A stretch of 29,633 nt of DNA, from the NCBI RefSeq assembly GCF_000003815.2, contig NC_049989.1, forward strand, positions 813,345-842,977, in the 5' to 3' direction. Below the pieces are notes generated by a model that was not told where the DNA came from, ran no database searches, and saw only the letters and a program-made list of their open reading frames with translations. Shown piece by piece: positions 24,801 to 28,044 of this stretch (position 1 is its first letter; the number at the start of each line of letters is the position of its first letter). The translations under genes and the position numbers were made by a program. Source of the DNA: Branchiostoma floridae. Taxonomy: Eukaryota; Chordata; Leptocardii; Amphioxiformes; Branchiostomatidae.

Positions 24801-26314
24801 TAGGGGTATACAATATGTATGTAAATTTTCAATAGTACTGTAATATCATGCTATTACTATTAGCCTAAAATTCATGGCAGGAATTGTAGTCATTAGTTGT
24901 AAGACAAATGGATCCCCTCCAAATTCAGCATGAACTGTTATGACAACAATTTTATTGTGCTCTGTTGATGCTATGGTATACTGGGCCCTATATAACATAT
25001 ACAGCCAGTCCAGATCTTCCATTTACATCATGATGTGCAGTATTGAAGTTTTTAACTGTCATTCAACACAAAAATTGCTCACCTCAGAGTAAATGAATCA
25101 CCTCTCCTAAAAAAGGTCGACGGATGAGCGACCAAAAATTCAAGGTGAGCAATTTCTTGTGTTGAATGACAGTTAAAAACTTCAATATGGATTATACCAA
25201 CACACATGAGCTTTCATGCTATTATATACAGTAGGTTAAGGGATTCCGTACGAATCAACTTTCTCCACTACACTAACCACACAATGAGACATGAAACATG
25301 CCACACCTAAATATTCTGTGTCCTTATCAAACACAGCTGTTCTCAGGCTGACCAGGACAGGCATGACTCGAGGAGCTGCCAGTGGTGACTGCAGGAGAGG
25401 CTGCAGGAGTTTGGAGACTGTGTTGATGTGGGCCCGCAGAGCTGACGGGCTCCCCTCAATGGAAGCTTGTAGTAGAGACGAAGCCTTGACCAGGACATCA
25501 TCCAGCTAAAGAGATGGAGTACATTGTGTATTTCATAAAAACACATCATTCTATATTTTTGTGTATTTCATAAAAACACTTCATTCTATAAGGATGAACT
25601 GTTAAAAAAAAGTGATGATGGCAAACCATTAAAGGTATGTATGCACTACCTGTATTACATTCATTTTTGATGATTTAGAAGAGTCCTTGTAACCCTTGGA
25701 AAAACTTGCTAGTTTTCCTCCAAAGGCAGCACAAATGACCTGGCAGATTGGATGGATGGCCCAAGACAAGAAGGGCTGGAAAAGCTTCGTCCATCTTTAT
25801 GCTCCAATGGGAGCGAAGCGGATATGTAATTAATGGTCTCCAAGAGAGCTTTATCACGGTATACAATTTAATGTATTGTACATGCTGTGCTATTATGATC
25901 TGTAAACACAGAAATTACAATGTTTGACACGATCAAGGAAGAAAAAGTGACCTGGAGCAGCTTGGTTCTGATGGCCGACTCTCTCCCAAGTTCTGCTGCT
26001 AGAGCTTCCTCTTGTTTCTTGGTTAGTTGAGGCTTAGCTTTAGCACCCTTGGTTGCCTTCTTCTCCAGTTCCTGTGAGCCAAAAGCATAGTGAAATGAGA
26101 ACAAAGACCATTCCTTACAGTACAACTCTTTTCAGTTAGCATGCAAACTGCTAGTCCTCAGATTCACAGCAAAAATGTGTTCTTTACATTTTTCTTCTTG
26201 AATTGAAAAAGAAATCTCACCTTTCTGAGCTCCTCTTCAATCAGTTGTTCCTCATAAGAATAAGCCTTGTTCTCCCTTTTGATGTTACCCTTGCTGCTGT
26301 CTTGTAAAGTTGCA
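731..26314 (-). CDS. GCN1: GCN1 (eIF2alpha kinase activator), central and C-terminal part, 30 exons
   Basis: GCN1 is a cytosolic HEAT-repeat scaffold that binds stalled and collided ribosomes and relays uncharged-tRNA or collision signals to the kinase GCN2, which phosphorylates eIF2alpha (integrated stress response). Thirty minus-strand exons translate, in order and in phase, into about 1,653 residues colinear with human GCN1 from the KRENKAYS segment (about human 800) to the segment ending LGMLGFPE (about human 2,440). This includes the eEF3-like HEAT block (roughly exons 20108-16423) and the region that in yeast and human binds the RWD domain of GCN2 (roughly exons 7729-1157). Identity to human looks high, with long near-identical runs such as [11 protein letters not shown] and [18 protein letters not shown]. 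No frameshift or internal stop is seen, so the gene is probably functional. The N-terminal ~800 residues (ribosome/ABCF-binding side) are outside what I can see, and so is the conserved C-terminus. Confidence 0.97.
1157..1321 (-). CDS. GCN1: GCN1 exon (55 codons)
   Basis: Acceptor CCCCAAG|GTTGGC and donor CAG|GTTACA, phase 0/0. It encodes [20 protein letters not shown], near-identical to human GCN1 ([17 protein letters not shown]), and then [14 protein letters not shown] and VDPLFTEL. It joins in frame to the exon at 1932. Confidence 0.96.
1322..1931 (-). other. GCN1 intron with a LINE/SINE-like tail
   Basis: This is intron. At about 1433-1530 the minus strand reads GCGGCCTGCAGGCC, then GAGCTTTCATGAATAAAC, then a (CAAA/GAAA)n tail. 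That is the look of a 5'-truncated non-LTR retrotransposon or SINE 3' end. I see no clear target-site duplication. Confidence 0.5.
1932..2162 (-). CDS. GCN1: GCN1 exon (77 codons) whose 5' end is tandemly duplicated
   Basis: Acceptor TTACAG|GGCATT, donor AAG|GTAAGA, phase 0/0. It encodes [20 protein letters not shown] and later [20 protein letters not shown], almost identical to human [20 protein letters not shown]. It is part of the region known to bind the RWD domain of GCN2. The first 52 nt and the acceptor are repeated five more times upstream in the gene (2191-2590), so six possible acceptors exist. Only this gene-proximal one keeps the frame. Confidence 0.96.
2111..2590 (-). repeat. 80-bp minisatellite, 6 copies, carrying a splice acceptor
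   Basis: Units begin at 2111, 2191, 2271, 2351, 2431 and 2511 (plus strand GTGAACC[GA]TT), exactly 80 bp apart, with only a handful of substitutions (A in the second copy; GTAGTG versus GTAATG in copies 4 and 5; TGAC versus TATC in copies 4 and 6). On the minus strand each unit holds ATGTTTGATATGTTACAG (or a TGTCA variant) followed by 52 nt of the GCN1 exon. The near-identity points to recent expansion or ongoing homogenisation. Confidence 0.97.
2775..3239 (+). mobile_element. CR1/L2/Jockey-type retrotransposon, C-terminal reverse-transcriptase ORF fragment (first part)
   Basis: The frame encodes [20 protein letters not shown], then [12 protein letters not shown] and a segment ending in HYNTRQCNN. 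This is the conserved thumb/C-terminal pattern (YCNxVWxxTY...LQKRxxRI...YNTR) of non-LTR retrotransposon ORF2 proteins of the CR1/L2/Jockey group. The copy is 5'-truncated: no catalytic palm motif is present. The frame is cut at 3239 by a TA-flanked element and resumes at 3848. Confidence 0.85.
3240..3845. mobile_element. 606-bp non-autonomous DNA element with perfect 20-bp TIRs and TA duplication
   Basis: The left end ACGTAAGGTTACCAGTTTAC (3240-3259) is the exact reverse complement of the right end (3826-3845). Both are flanked by TA (3238-3239, 3846-3847), as in Tc1/mariner-like or other TA-targeting elements. A second, subterminal inverted motif GACCAATTAACGGTCA (about 3267) recurs inverted near 3624-3646. 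No transposase ORF is recognised. It sits inside the retrotransposon reading frame and is therefore younger than it. Confidence 0.85.
3848..4370 (+). mobile_element. CR1/L2-type retrotransposon, ORF end and 3' UTR (second part)
   Basis: The reading frame interrupted at 3239 continues in the same register from 3848 to TAA at 3983-3985 and includes [13 protein letters not shown], the usual C-terminal tail pattern of such ORF2 proteins. The 3' UTR contains a small hairpin (AGACTAAGCCACGAGTCT, about 4254-4271), a T-run, and AATAAATACAATCAATCAAA near the end. The 3' boundary is approximate. Confidence 0.75.
4379..4496 (-). mobile_element. older inverted relative of the 3240-3845 element, part 1
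   Basis: The reverse complement matches about 3598-3690 of the TIR element: GAGCACTACAAGGAGAA, GTGACC[GA]TTAAT[TA]GGTCACC, ATTCTTCACTGC and ACATGCTGG all align in order. The terminal inverted repeat itself is not preserved here. It continues at 5691 after the inserted hAT-like element. Confidence 0.7.
4505..5690. mobile_element. hAT-like non-autonomous transposon, about 1.19 kb, 7-8 bp target duplication
   Basis: TIRs of 26 bp begin AAGGAGCTTTTATCAGGAGG (4505-4530) and appear inverted at 5664-5689. The flanking 8-mer GTATAAGC occurs at 4497-4504 and 5691-5698 (one extra G at the right end, so the duplication is 7 or 8 bp). That length fits hAT elements. Removing it rejoins the two parts of the inverted element copy, which confirms insertion. 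The interior is CpG-richer than the surroundings (about 4660-4860 and 5340-5660) and has only short open frames (e.g. 4864-5130) with no recognisable transposase or BED zinc finger. Confidence 0.8.
5691..6006 (-). mobile_element. older inverted relative of the 3240-3845 element, part 2
   Basis: The reverse complement aligns with about 3260-3600: GTGCAGGACCAATT, ACGTGACGTTCTAC, CTTCATTCATCACTA[TC]GGCGCTACTGCAG and GTTTGAATATGTGTGCTTATA are shared in order. The outer TIR is eroded (CTGCACATAAATG where CTGCACGTAAACTGG is expected). It is clearly more diverged than the copy at 3240-3845. Confidence 0.7.
6359..6472 (-). CDS. GCN1: GCN1 exon (38 codons)
   Basis: Acceptor TTGTAG|AGACTG, donor AAG|GTCAGT, phase 0/0. 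It encodes [20 protein letters not shown] and ends PGFCLPKK. Human has the matching ending [10 protein letters not shown] directly before GVTSILPV, which is what the next exon (2162) supplies. The adjacent intron downstream (2163-6358) is the longest complete one in the window. Confidence 0.94.
6507..6945. mobile_element. hAT-like MITE, 439 bp, with 8-bp target duplication
   Basis: The ends are TAGGGGTGGGTACCGGTAC (6507) and the inverse of TAGGGCTGGGTATCGGTAC (ending 6945). They are flanked by the exact 8-bp duplication GTCCCACT (6499-6506 and 6946-6953), diagnostic of hAT-type insertion. The left part is rich in self-complementary GGTCCAGGTCCGG and GGACCTGAACCTGG motifs (6534-6597). No coding capacity. 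It inserted only about 27 bp upstream, in gene direction, of the 6359-6472 exon acceptor. Confidence 0.88.
6954..7459 (-). other. GCN1 intron remainder
   Basis: Intron sequence between the hAT-like MITE and the exon at 7460. I see no gene or named element. Confidence 0.7.
7460..7729 (-). CDS. GCN1: GCN1 exon (90 codons)
   Basis: Acceptor TTTACAG|GAGCTG, donor AAG|GTTAGT, phase 0/0. It encodes [37 protein letters not shown] and [20 protein letters not shown]. It matches human ILNIYCSRSKADYTS and SWDALNAITK. This is the start of the GCN2 RWD-binding region by position in the family. Confidence 0.96.
7730..8276 (-). other. GCN1 intron, no gene seen
   Basis: AT-rich intron with short ACATGTA/TACATTGTA motifs. 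The 16-mer TTTCATCAGGTTGGTA near 8099 recurs near 8754 in the next intron. Confidence 0.7.
8277..8420 (-). CDS. GCN1: GCN1 exon (48 codons)
   Basis: Acceptor TTCCAG|CTAACA, donor GAG|GTTAGC, phase 0/0. It encodes [20 protein letters not shown] and [13 protein letters not shown], matching human [20 protein letters not shown]. The charged end (KRGTDEEKE) corresponds to the human KEKLGTPDEQ loop. Confidence 0.95.
8421..9136 (-). other. GCN1 intron with possible Penelope-like remnant
   Basis: No exon. Around 8740-8890 the minus strand contains GGCGACAGATGCTTGTCGGAATG and neighbouring text that resembles 3' regions of Penelope-like retroelements. I could not confirm this and give it low weight. 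Confidence 0.35.
9137..9229 (-). CDS. GCN1: GCN1 exon (31 codons)
   Basis: Acceptor TCACAG|GATGAT, donor CAG|GTACGT, phase 0/0. It encodes [20 protein letters not shown] and [11 protein letters not shown], near-identical to human [20 protein letters not shown]. Confidence 0.95.
9230..9676 (-). other. GCN1 intron, no gene seen
   Basis: Intron sequence without a recognisable element. Confidence 0.7.
9677..9838 (-). CDS. GCN1: GCN1 exon (54 codons)
   Basis: Acceptor CCTGCAG|GTGATT on the minus strand (AG at 9840-9839), donor CTG|GTAAGA, phase 0/0. It encodes [20 protein letters not shown] and [11 protein letters not shown], matching human SESLVPTARKALCDPLEEVR and [12 protein letters not shown]. 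Confidence 0.95.
9839..10558 (-). other. GCN1 intron with repeat fragments
   Basis: At about 9945-10015, GAATTCGTGGTGAAGAGGCC and CGAAAACCATGAACATAAAA look like a degraded dispersed repeat (GCGGTxAxxxxCCGCGAAAACC type). At 10086-10122 a 14-bp unit GCATATGAATTGGT is repeated two and a half times. Confidence 0.5.
10559..10723 (-). CDS. GCN1: GCN1 exon (55 codons)
   Basis: Acceptor GCCCAG|GTTGCA, donor ATG|GTACAC, phase 0/0. It encodes [20 protein letters not shown] and [19 protein letters not shown], near-identical to human [17 protein letters not shown] and [18 protein letters not shown]. It is the exon downstream of the GC-AG intron. Confidence 0.96.
10724..11565 (-). other. GCN1 intron of the GC-AG class
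   Basis: The 5' splice site is CAG|GCAAGTG (GC at 11565-11564) and the 3' site is the canonical GCCCAG before 10723. No other element is seen inside. Confidence 0.85.
11566..11781 (-). CDS. GCN1: GCN1 exon (72 codons) ending at a GC donor
   Basis: Acceptor TTGGCAG|GCCATC, donor CAG|GCAAGT. Phase 0/0. It encodes [20 protein letters not shown] and [20 protein letters not shown] and ends [11 protein letters not shown]. It matches human [20 protein letters not shown] and RQASLHVWKIVVSNTPRTLR. A GT donor is absent at this junction, and the exact frame join to VAARTL supports the GC site. Confidence 0.96.
11884..11961 (-). mobile_element. 5'-truncated LINE tail with 10-bp target duplication
   Basis: The minus strand reads CCAACGACCTGGAGGTCAAG then GGACTAGGTAGGTAGGTG, a non-LTR 3' end with a (GGTA)n tail. 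TGTATTGTTC flanks it at 11874-11883 and 11962-11971. Confidence 0.65.
12100..12182 (+). repeat. possible LINE/SINE 3' end with (CATT)n tail
   Basis: The plus strand ends AGCAATAAAAGTTCATTCAT followed by further TTCA units, the look of a retroelement 3' end with a short simple-repeat tail. The 5' boundary and any duplication are unclear. Confidence 0.4.
12770..12840 (-). CDS. GCN1: GCN1 exon (71 nt, phase 1 in / 0 out)
   Basis: Acceptor GTGCAG|GTGTTA, donor GAG|GTACAT. The first two bases complete a Gly codon started in the upstream exon. It encodes [20 protein letters not shown] then SQE, matching human [18 protein letters not shown]. This is an acidic Ser/Thr-rich loop between HEAT repeats. 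Confidence 0.95.
12941..13074. mobile_element. degraded copy of the palindromic element at 26522
   Basis: It shares GGTGTCATAGCGCCTGGTCC, TTTGCTATAACCACCGAATG, GCGAAGCGAACGAG and TCGAGGAACAGGCC with the element at 26522-26683, but the right palindrome arm is missing and replaced by a short GATATATATC. It lies in the 12841-13283 intron. Confidence 0.75.
13284..13473 (-). CDS. GCN1: GCN1 exon (190 nt)
   Basis: Acceptor TCCCAG|GCACTT, donor TCAG|GTAAGG, phase 0 in, 1 out. It encodes [40 protein letters not shown] and [14 protein letters not shown], near-identical to human. Confidence 0.96.
13474..14233 (-). other. GCN1 intron, no gene seen
   Basis: Intron with a TACATGTACATTGTACATT cluster at about 13678-13697. 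GATCAGAGCAAG-like text recurs around 13750-13790. No element identified. Confidence 0.6.
14234..14430 (-). CDS. GCN1: GCN1 exon (197 nt)
   Basis: Acceptor ATTCAG|GTTTAA, donor AAA|GTAAGC, phase 1 in, 0 out. It encodes [40 protein letters not shown] and [14 protein letters not shown], near-identical to human. Confidence 0.96.
14431..15283 (-). other. GCN1 intron, no gene seen
   Basis: Intron with a few TACATGTACAT motifs (14570-14600, 15207-15227). At 15085-15190 the text CAACCCCAGGACCTCTAGGTTC resembles a tRNA-derived or LINE-like fragment but is not diagnostic. Confidence 0.5.
15284..15422 (-). CDS. GCN1: GCN1 exon (139 nt)
   Basis: Acceptor CCACAG|GTGAGA, donor CAAG|GTAATG, phase 0 in, 1 out. 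It encodes [40 protein letters not shown] and RSGAAQ. The human counterpart reads [11 protein letters not shown] and [19 protein letters not shown]. Confidence 0.96.
15423..15749 (-). other. GCN1 intron, no gene seen
   Basis: Intron sequence with an imperfect inverted motif near 15560-15585 (GCACGACACCAG ... CTGGTGCTC). Confidence 0.6.
15750..15818 (-). CDS. GCN1: GCN1 exon (69 nt, 23 codons)
   Basis: Acceptor ATGCAG|GACTTG, donor GAG|GTAAGG, phase 0/0. It encodes [20 protein letters not shown] then VPE, almost identical to human [20 protein letters not shown]. Confidence 0.96.
15886..15947 (-). mobile_element. 62-bp 5'-truncated LINE tail with 11-bp target duplication
   Basis: On the minus strand: CGTGGAGCCCCTACGACCAC, then TGAGGTTACGGGCTGTGAGT and a (GAGT)n/(GAAT)n tail. 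The exact duplication AACAGAACATT lies at 15875-15885 and 15948-15958. This is target-primed retrotransposition of a very short CR1/L2-like tail. Confidence 0.8.
15959..16422 (-). other. GCN1 intron remainder, no gene seen
   Basis: AT-rich intron. Nothing recognisable beyond an ACATGTACAT motif near 16310. Confidence 0.65.
16423..16643 (-). CDS. GCN1: GCN1 exon (221 nt)
   Basis: Acceptor TTGTAG|CTATTG, weak donor AAG|GTGCAT, phase 1 in, 0 out. It encodes [40 protein letters not shown] and [18 protein letters not shown]. It ends the eEF3-like block in family terms. Confidence 0.96.
16644..17725 (-). other. GCN1 intron with a second, diverged hAT-like MITE fragment
   Basis: About 16951-17106 aligns in the same orientation with about 6703-6850 of the hAT-like MITE (CACCTGTA, GACTGTAGAAACTTG, ACTCT, TATTTTCT, ATGTG, TTCATTTTCTAATTGGTCCA). 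The remainder, including 17240-17700, shows no gene. Confidence 0.6.
17726..18020 (-). CDS. GCN1: GCN1 exon (295 nt), eEF3-like HEAT block
   Basis: Acceptor TTGTAG|GCTGCA, donor CAAG|GTCAGC, phase 0 in, 1 out. It encodes [40 protein letters not shown] and [14 protein letters not shown], closely matching human. This block is the part related to the HEAT domain of fungal eEF3. Confidence 0.97.
18021..18539 (-). other. GCN1 intron, no gene seen
   Basis: Intron sequence without a recognisable element. Confidence 0.65.
18540..18661 (-). CDS. GCN1: GCN1 exon (122 nt), eEF3-like HEAT block
   Basis: Acceptor CTGCAG|GTGCAC, donor GAG|GTGAGC, phase 1 in, 0 out. It encodes [20 protein letters not shown] and [17 protein letters not shown], near-identical to human. 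Confidence 0.97.
18662..19002 (-). other. GCN1 intron, no gene seen
   Basis: AT-rich intron sequence; nothing recognisable. Confidence 0.65.
19003..19152 (-). CDS. GCN1: GCN1 exon (150 nt), eEF3-like HEAT block
   Basis: Acceptor CTACAG|AGTCTG, donor GAAG|GTTGGT, phase 1 in, 1 out. It encodes [40 protein letters not shown] and NKKNFRHRE. Human has [20 protein letters not shown]. Confidence 0.97.
19153..19676 (-). other. GCN1 intron, no gene seen
   Basis: Intron with a TATACATGTATAT palindrome near 19620. No other structure recognised. Confidence 0.65.
19677..19773 (-). CDS. GCN1: GCN1 exon (97 nt)
   Basis: Acceptor TTCCAG|GTGCAA, donor CTGG|GTCAGT, phase 0 in, 1 out. It encodes [20 protein letters not shown] then [12 protein letters not shown], matching human [20 protein letters not shown]. 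Confidence 0.96.
19914..20108 (-). CDS. GCN1: GCN1 exon (65 codons)
   Basis: Acceptor TTTCAG|GACTGT, donor CAG|GTAAAT, phase 0/0. It encodes [40 protein letters not shown] and [16 protein letters not shown], near-identical to human [20 protein letters not shown]. It starts the eEF3-like block. Confidence 0.97.
20109..21470 (-). other. GCN1 intron with a CpG-richer, promoter-like interior
   Basis: The segment 20570-20960 is richer in CpG than its surroundings and holds CCGCCATTTTCC (20622), CATATATAG (20676), TGACGGG (20689) and GCACGTGC (20755). A plus-strand ATG at 20944 is followed 14 codons later by a possible donor AAAG|GTACGC. Whether this is an antisense promoter or an old element cannot be told from sequence. 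Confidence 0.35.
21471..21707 (-). CDS. GCN1: GCN1 exon (79 codons)
   Basis: Acceptor TTCCAG|CTCCCC, donor AAG|GTGATT, phase 0/0. It encodes [40 protein letters not shown] and [20 protein letters not shown], matching human WEARCGLALALNKLSQYL and FFVPDALNDRHPDVRK. Confidence 0.97.
21944..22133 (-). CDS. GCN1: GCN1 exon (190 nt)
   Basis: Acceptor GCCCCAG|GCTGTG, donor GAG|GTAGGG, phase 2 in, 0 out. It encodes [40 protein letters not shown] and [12 protein letters not shown]. Similarity to human is moderate but colinear (ERLWSMMGLDLQPDLCSLLI, IYQEKLY). Confidence 0.93.
22424..22551 (-). CDS. GCN1: GCN1 exon (128 nt)
   Basis: Acceptor CTCCAG|GGCCTG, donor ACAAA|GTGAGT, phase 0 in, 2 out. It encodes [20 protein letters not shown] and [20 protein letters not shown]. 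Human counterpart: GLMELHMVLPAPDTDEKNGL and RRLWVVKFDKEEEIRK. Confidence 0.92.
22552..22879 (-). other. GCN1 intron, no gene seen
   Basis: Intron sequence without a recognisable element. Confidence 0.65.
22880..23023 (-). CDS. GCN1: GCN1 exon (48 codons)
   Basis: Acceptor TTGCAG|AATATT, donor GAG|GTACAC, phase 0/0. It encodes [20 protein letters not shown] and [20 protein letters not shown]; human has EEVDVLLCALQSPCASVRET. It includes a Cys-rich stretch ([14 protein letters not shown]) more Cys-dense than the human segment. Confidence 0.92.
23024..23835 (-). other. GCN1 intron containing a TIR element
   Basis: It contains the inverted-repeat-bounded segment 23127-23494 (separate entry) and a 28-bp run of ACATACATGTACATGTACAT type near 23680-23698. 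No gene recognised. Confidence 0.6.
23127..23494. mobile_element. about 370-bp segment bounded by CTAGACACAGTTTT inverted repeats
   Basis: CTAGACACAGTTTT (23127-23140) is exactly inverted at 23481-23494. The interior is GC-richer than the intron and has repeated GATATCTGCAG / TGCAGATATC and AGCTATCGG words. A plus-strand ATG frame of 54 codons (23230-23394) lies within but matches nothing I know. No clean target duplication was found, so the family is unknown. Confidence 0.55.
23836..23916 (-). CDS. GCN1: GCN1 exon (27 codons)
   Basis: Acceptor TCACAG|AGTGGC, donor CAG|GTAGGA, phase 0/0. It encodes [20 protein letters not shown] then TSGLEMQ; human has NGPELLPRVAMLRLLTWVIG. Confidence 0.93.
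24149..24465 (-). CDS. GCN1: GCN1 exon (317 nt), largest in the window
   Basis: Acceptor CTACAG|GAACTT, donor GAG|GTAATG, phase 1 in, 0 out. It encodes [60 protein letters not shown] and a charged end RLRGAEEDE. Human has SWCQEELSVAVKRAVMLLHT and PLSAPAFSLVFPFLKMVL. Confidence 0.95.
24466..25306 (-). other. GCN1 intron with ETS/CRE-type motif cluster and a foldback element
   Basis: Within 24597-24680 lie CGGAAGT (about 24597-24603), the perfect palindrome TGACGTCA (24653-24660) and TTCCGGAT (about 24668-24675). These are the consensus cores for ETS and CREB/ATF factors. A long inverted repeat occupies 25041-25187. No exon recognised. Confidence 0.6.
25041..25187. mobile_element. foldback/MITE with 44-bp near-perfect arms
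   Basis: The left arm 25041-25084 starts TATTGAAGTTTTTAACTGTC and ends TTGCTCACCT. The right arm 25143-25187 is its reverse complement with a single extra base. The loop is 58 nt. TA lies at both ends, consistent with a TA-targeting MITE, although the TA could also be part of the arms. Confidence 0.75.
25307..25505 (-). CDS. GCN1: GCN1 exon (199 nt)
   Basis: Acceptor CTTTAG|CTGGAT, donor TTAG|GTGTGG, phase 0 in, 1 out. It encodes [40 protein letters not shown] and KDTEYL. Human has VDSFLPLLKSPLAAPRIKNP, a clear anchor. Confidence 0.95.
25506..25951 (-). other. GCN1 intron with a 35-bp-period duplication
   Basis: GTGTATTTCATAAAAACAC followed by TTCATTCTATA-type sequence occurs twice (25526-25555 and 25561-25590). 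Nothing else recognised. Confidence 0.65.
25952..26071 (-). CDS. GCN1: GCN1 exon (40 codons), lysine-rich segment
   Basis: Acceptor TCACAG|GAACTG, donor CAG|GTCACT, phase 0/0. It encodes [20 protein letters not shown] and [20 protein letters not shown]. It matches the human charged helix (EEIKKKKGIKEEVQLTSKQK, QLDREAQVRRRLQ), probably a helical linker between HEAT blocks. Confidence 0.94.
26221..26314 (-). CDS. GCN1: GCN1 exon (94 nt), most 5' exon visible
   Basis: Acceptor CGTTTTAG|TGCAAC with a good pyrimidine tract, donor AAG|GTGAGA, phase 2 in, 0 out. It encodes [20 protein letters not shown] and [11 protein letters not shown]; human has [20 protein letters not shown]. The incoming phase shows more coding exons must exist upstream (to the right), but none is recognisable up to 29633. 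Confidence 0.95.
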
Positions 26315-26521
26315 CTAAAACGAAATGAAAAGACTTATTTAATAAACATTTAACAAGACTACTGATTCCAAAGCATTGAAAAATTATTTGAACAATGTAT
26401 GGATGAAGGGCAGGTCTTTTTTCCTTTGTCAGTAAGTTTACTGTAGACTTTTTCATTTTTTGTTAATCCCGCTATAATAAATGAACAATCTTTATTGACA
26501 CGACAAATAATTAAGGGTTAA

Positions 26522-26683
26522 TGACCCGCCCGAGGTGTATATGGTGTCATAACGCCTGGTCCTTTGCTATAACCACCGAATGAAACCACCGAGTGAGCGA
26601 AGCGAACGAGGTGGTTTTATGAGGTGGTTATAGCAAAGGACCAGGCGTTATGACACCAGGTACACCGAGGAACAGGCAGGTCA
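26522..26683. mobile_element. 162-bp palindromic MITE flanked by TTAA
   Basis: Perfect 35-bp inverted arms lie at 26543-26577 (GGTGTCATAACGCCTGGTCC...) and 26623-26657. The outer ends TGACC[CT]GCC[CT]G are also inverted, and TTAA flanks both sides (26518-26521, 26684-26687). The loop holds a second inverted pair AAACCACC / GGTGGTTT around GTGAGCGAAGCGAACG. A TTAA duplication fits piggyBac-like mobilisation, although the termini do not begin with the usual CCC. A degraded relative is at 12941-13074. Confidence 0.82.
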
Positions 26684-27009
26684 TTAACATTATTATCATA
26701 TAGACTACTCAAAATTGCAAACTCCTGTATGACGCATAGATCCCTTGATACTATACACGTCGTGTGAATTCCGTTGTCGAATTTCTGAAAATTCACATTT
26801 GTTCTTTGGTACATACATTTGTAAGATTACAGATTGCATTTTGAAATTTCCACAAAAAATATTCGAAACACTGCTGTCTTTGGCTTTTTAGAACAACAAA
26901 ACTCATTACCAATGTTAACAGAAGGAGCCATTCCCCCCTTGCAGTCTGTACTTATTCCCTTTGCTCTGGCATATGTTTCGCTCCTTTTGATTGGCCAATG
27001 CACTACCAA

Positions 27010-27360
27010 AAATGGTTTTTCTTATTTTTCTTGTTTTCTTATGGAGAGAAAGATTTTCTTCGGTACAGAAAATTCAAGGAAAGTAAGAAACCCTCTGCAA
27101 AATCTCTGTATGTTAGTTCTTGGAGAAAGAGTTTTCTCTATTTTTTCTTAAGTGAAGAAAGTATTTCTATTAATATACTTGCCAACAAGAATTTTCTAGA
27201 AATTTAAGAAAAACTTTATTTTTTAATCTTCCCATAAGATTCATTTTCTCTAAGGTCAACCAGAGTATTCCATAGATTCTAACCGTAAGATCTTTAATCT
27301 TGTCATTTTTCAAATTCTACGTAAAATCTTGGTTTGCTAGAAGAACATTCTTGACTTTTC
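27010..27360. repeat. TTCTT/AAGAA-rich sequence, leading part
   Basis: Dense TTTTCTT and AAGAAA words on one strand, mixed in both orientations so that many short hairpins are possible. It contains a perfect three-unit heat-shock-element pattern GAATTTTCTAGAA (27189-27201). No gene seen. Confidence 0.6.
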
Positions 27361-27860
27361 TTGATTTTCTTATCCAGGGAGTTTGAGAAAGATGATTCTT
27401 GTTTTTCTTTCTAACAATTAAGAAGATACAAGAACATTTTCTTCACTTTCTTGACCAAATAATGTTAAGAAAAAGAAGAAAACAAGAAATTCTAAAACAA
27501 GATAAGGCAAGCATAAAATTCACAAATGTTCTTATTTTCCTTATCCAGAAAGTTTAAGAAAGATAATTCTTGATTTTCTTGGTTATGTTTAAGAAGATAC
27601 AAGAATTCTTTTCTTCACTTACTTGATCAAATATAGGTATGAAAAATCATAAGATGAAGAAATAAAAACAAAAAATTACAACTAGCATAAAATTCTTTAA
27701 TGTGCTAATTAAATGGTTTGACCCCTGTGGCCCAAACCACCCCTGTTTTCCTTATTCAAAAAGCTTAAGAAGATGCTTCTTGTTTTTCTTGGTAATGTTT
27801 AAGATATACTAGAATATATTTCTTAACTTTCTTGATTAAGAAAAACAAGATAATTTTTTG
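27360..27860 (+). repeat. three diverged tandem units of about 170-215 bp
   Basis: Each unit starts with a TTTTC[CT]TTAT[CT]CA leader (about 27368, 27536, 27750), then AGTTTRAGAAAGAT-AATTCTTG, then TTTTTCTTGGT-A-TGTTTAAGA-ATAC-AGAA and TTCTT-ACTT-CTTGA. The third is stretched by an insertion around 27700-27740. The array is old and AT-rich, with no coding potential. Confidence 0.7.
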
Positions 27861-28044
27861 GGTTCTTGGCACCTAGAGGTAGTTGTAAGATATAACATTT
27901 AGTTGAATAGTATGGTAACCTTTCTTTTGAAATTTCTGTTGGTGACCAAGCTATGTTTATTTCAAAGTTATGTTAAACTTTGCTTTCCTCAAATCAAAAC
28001 CCATTTGGTGTCTTTGTTAAGAATCAGTCTTGGTAACAAGAAAA

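Noticed and set aside
26834-27207. Plus-strand frames of 105 and 69 codons in the TTCTT-rich region
   Set aside because: Low-complexity Phe/Ser/Lys-rich translations follow directly from the repeat composition; no domain or codon-usage support.
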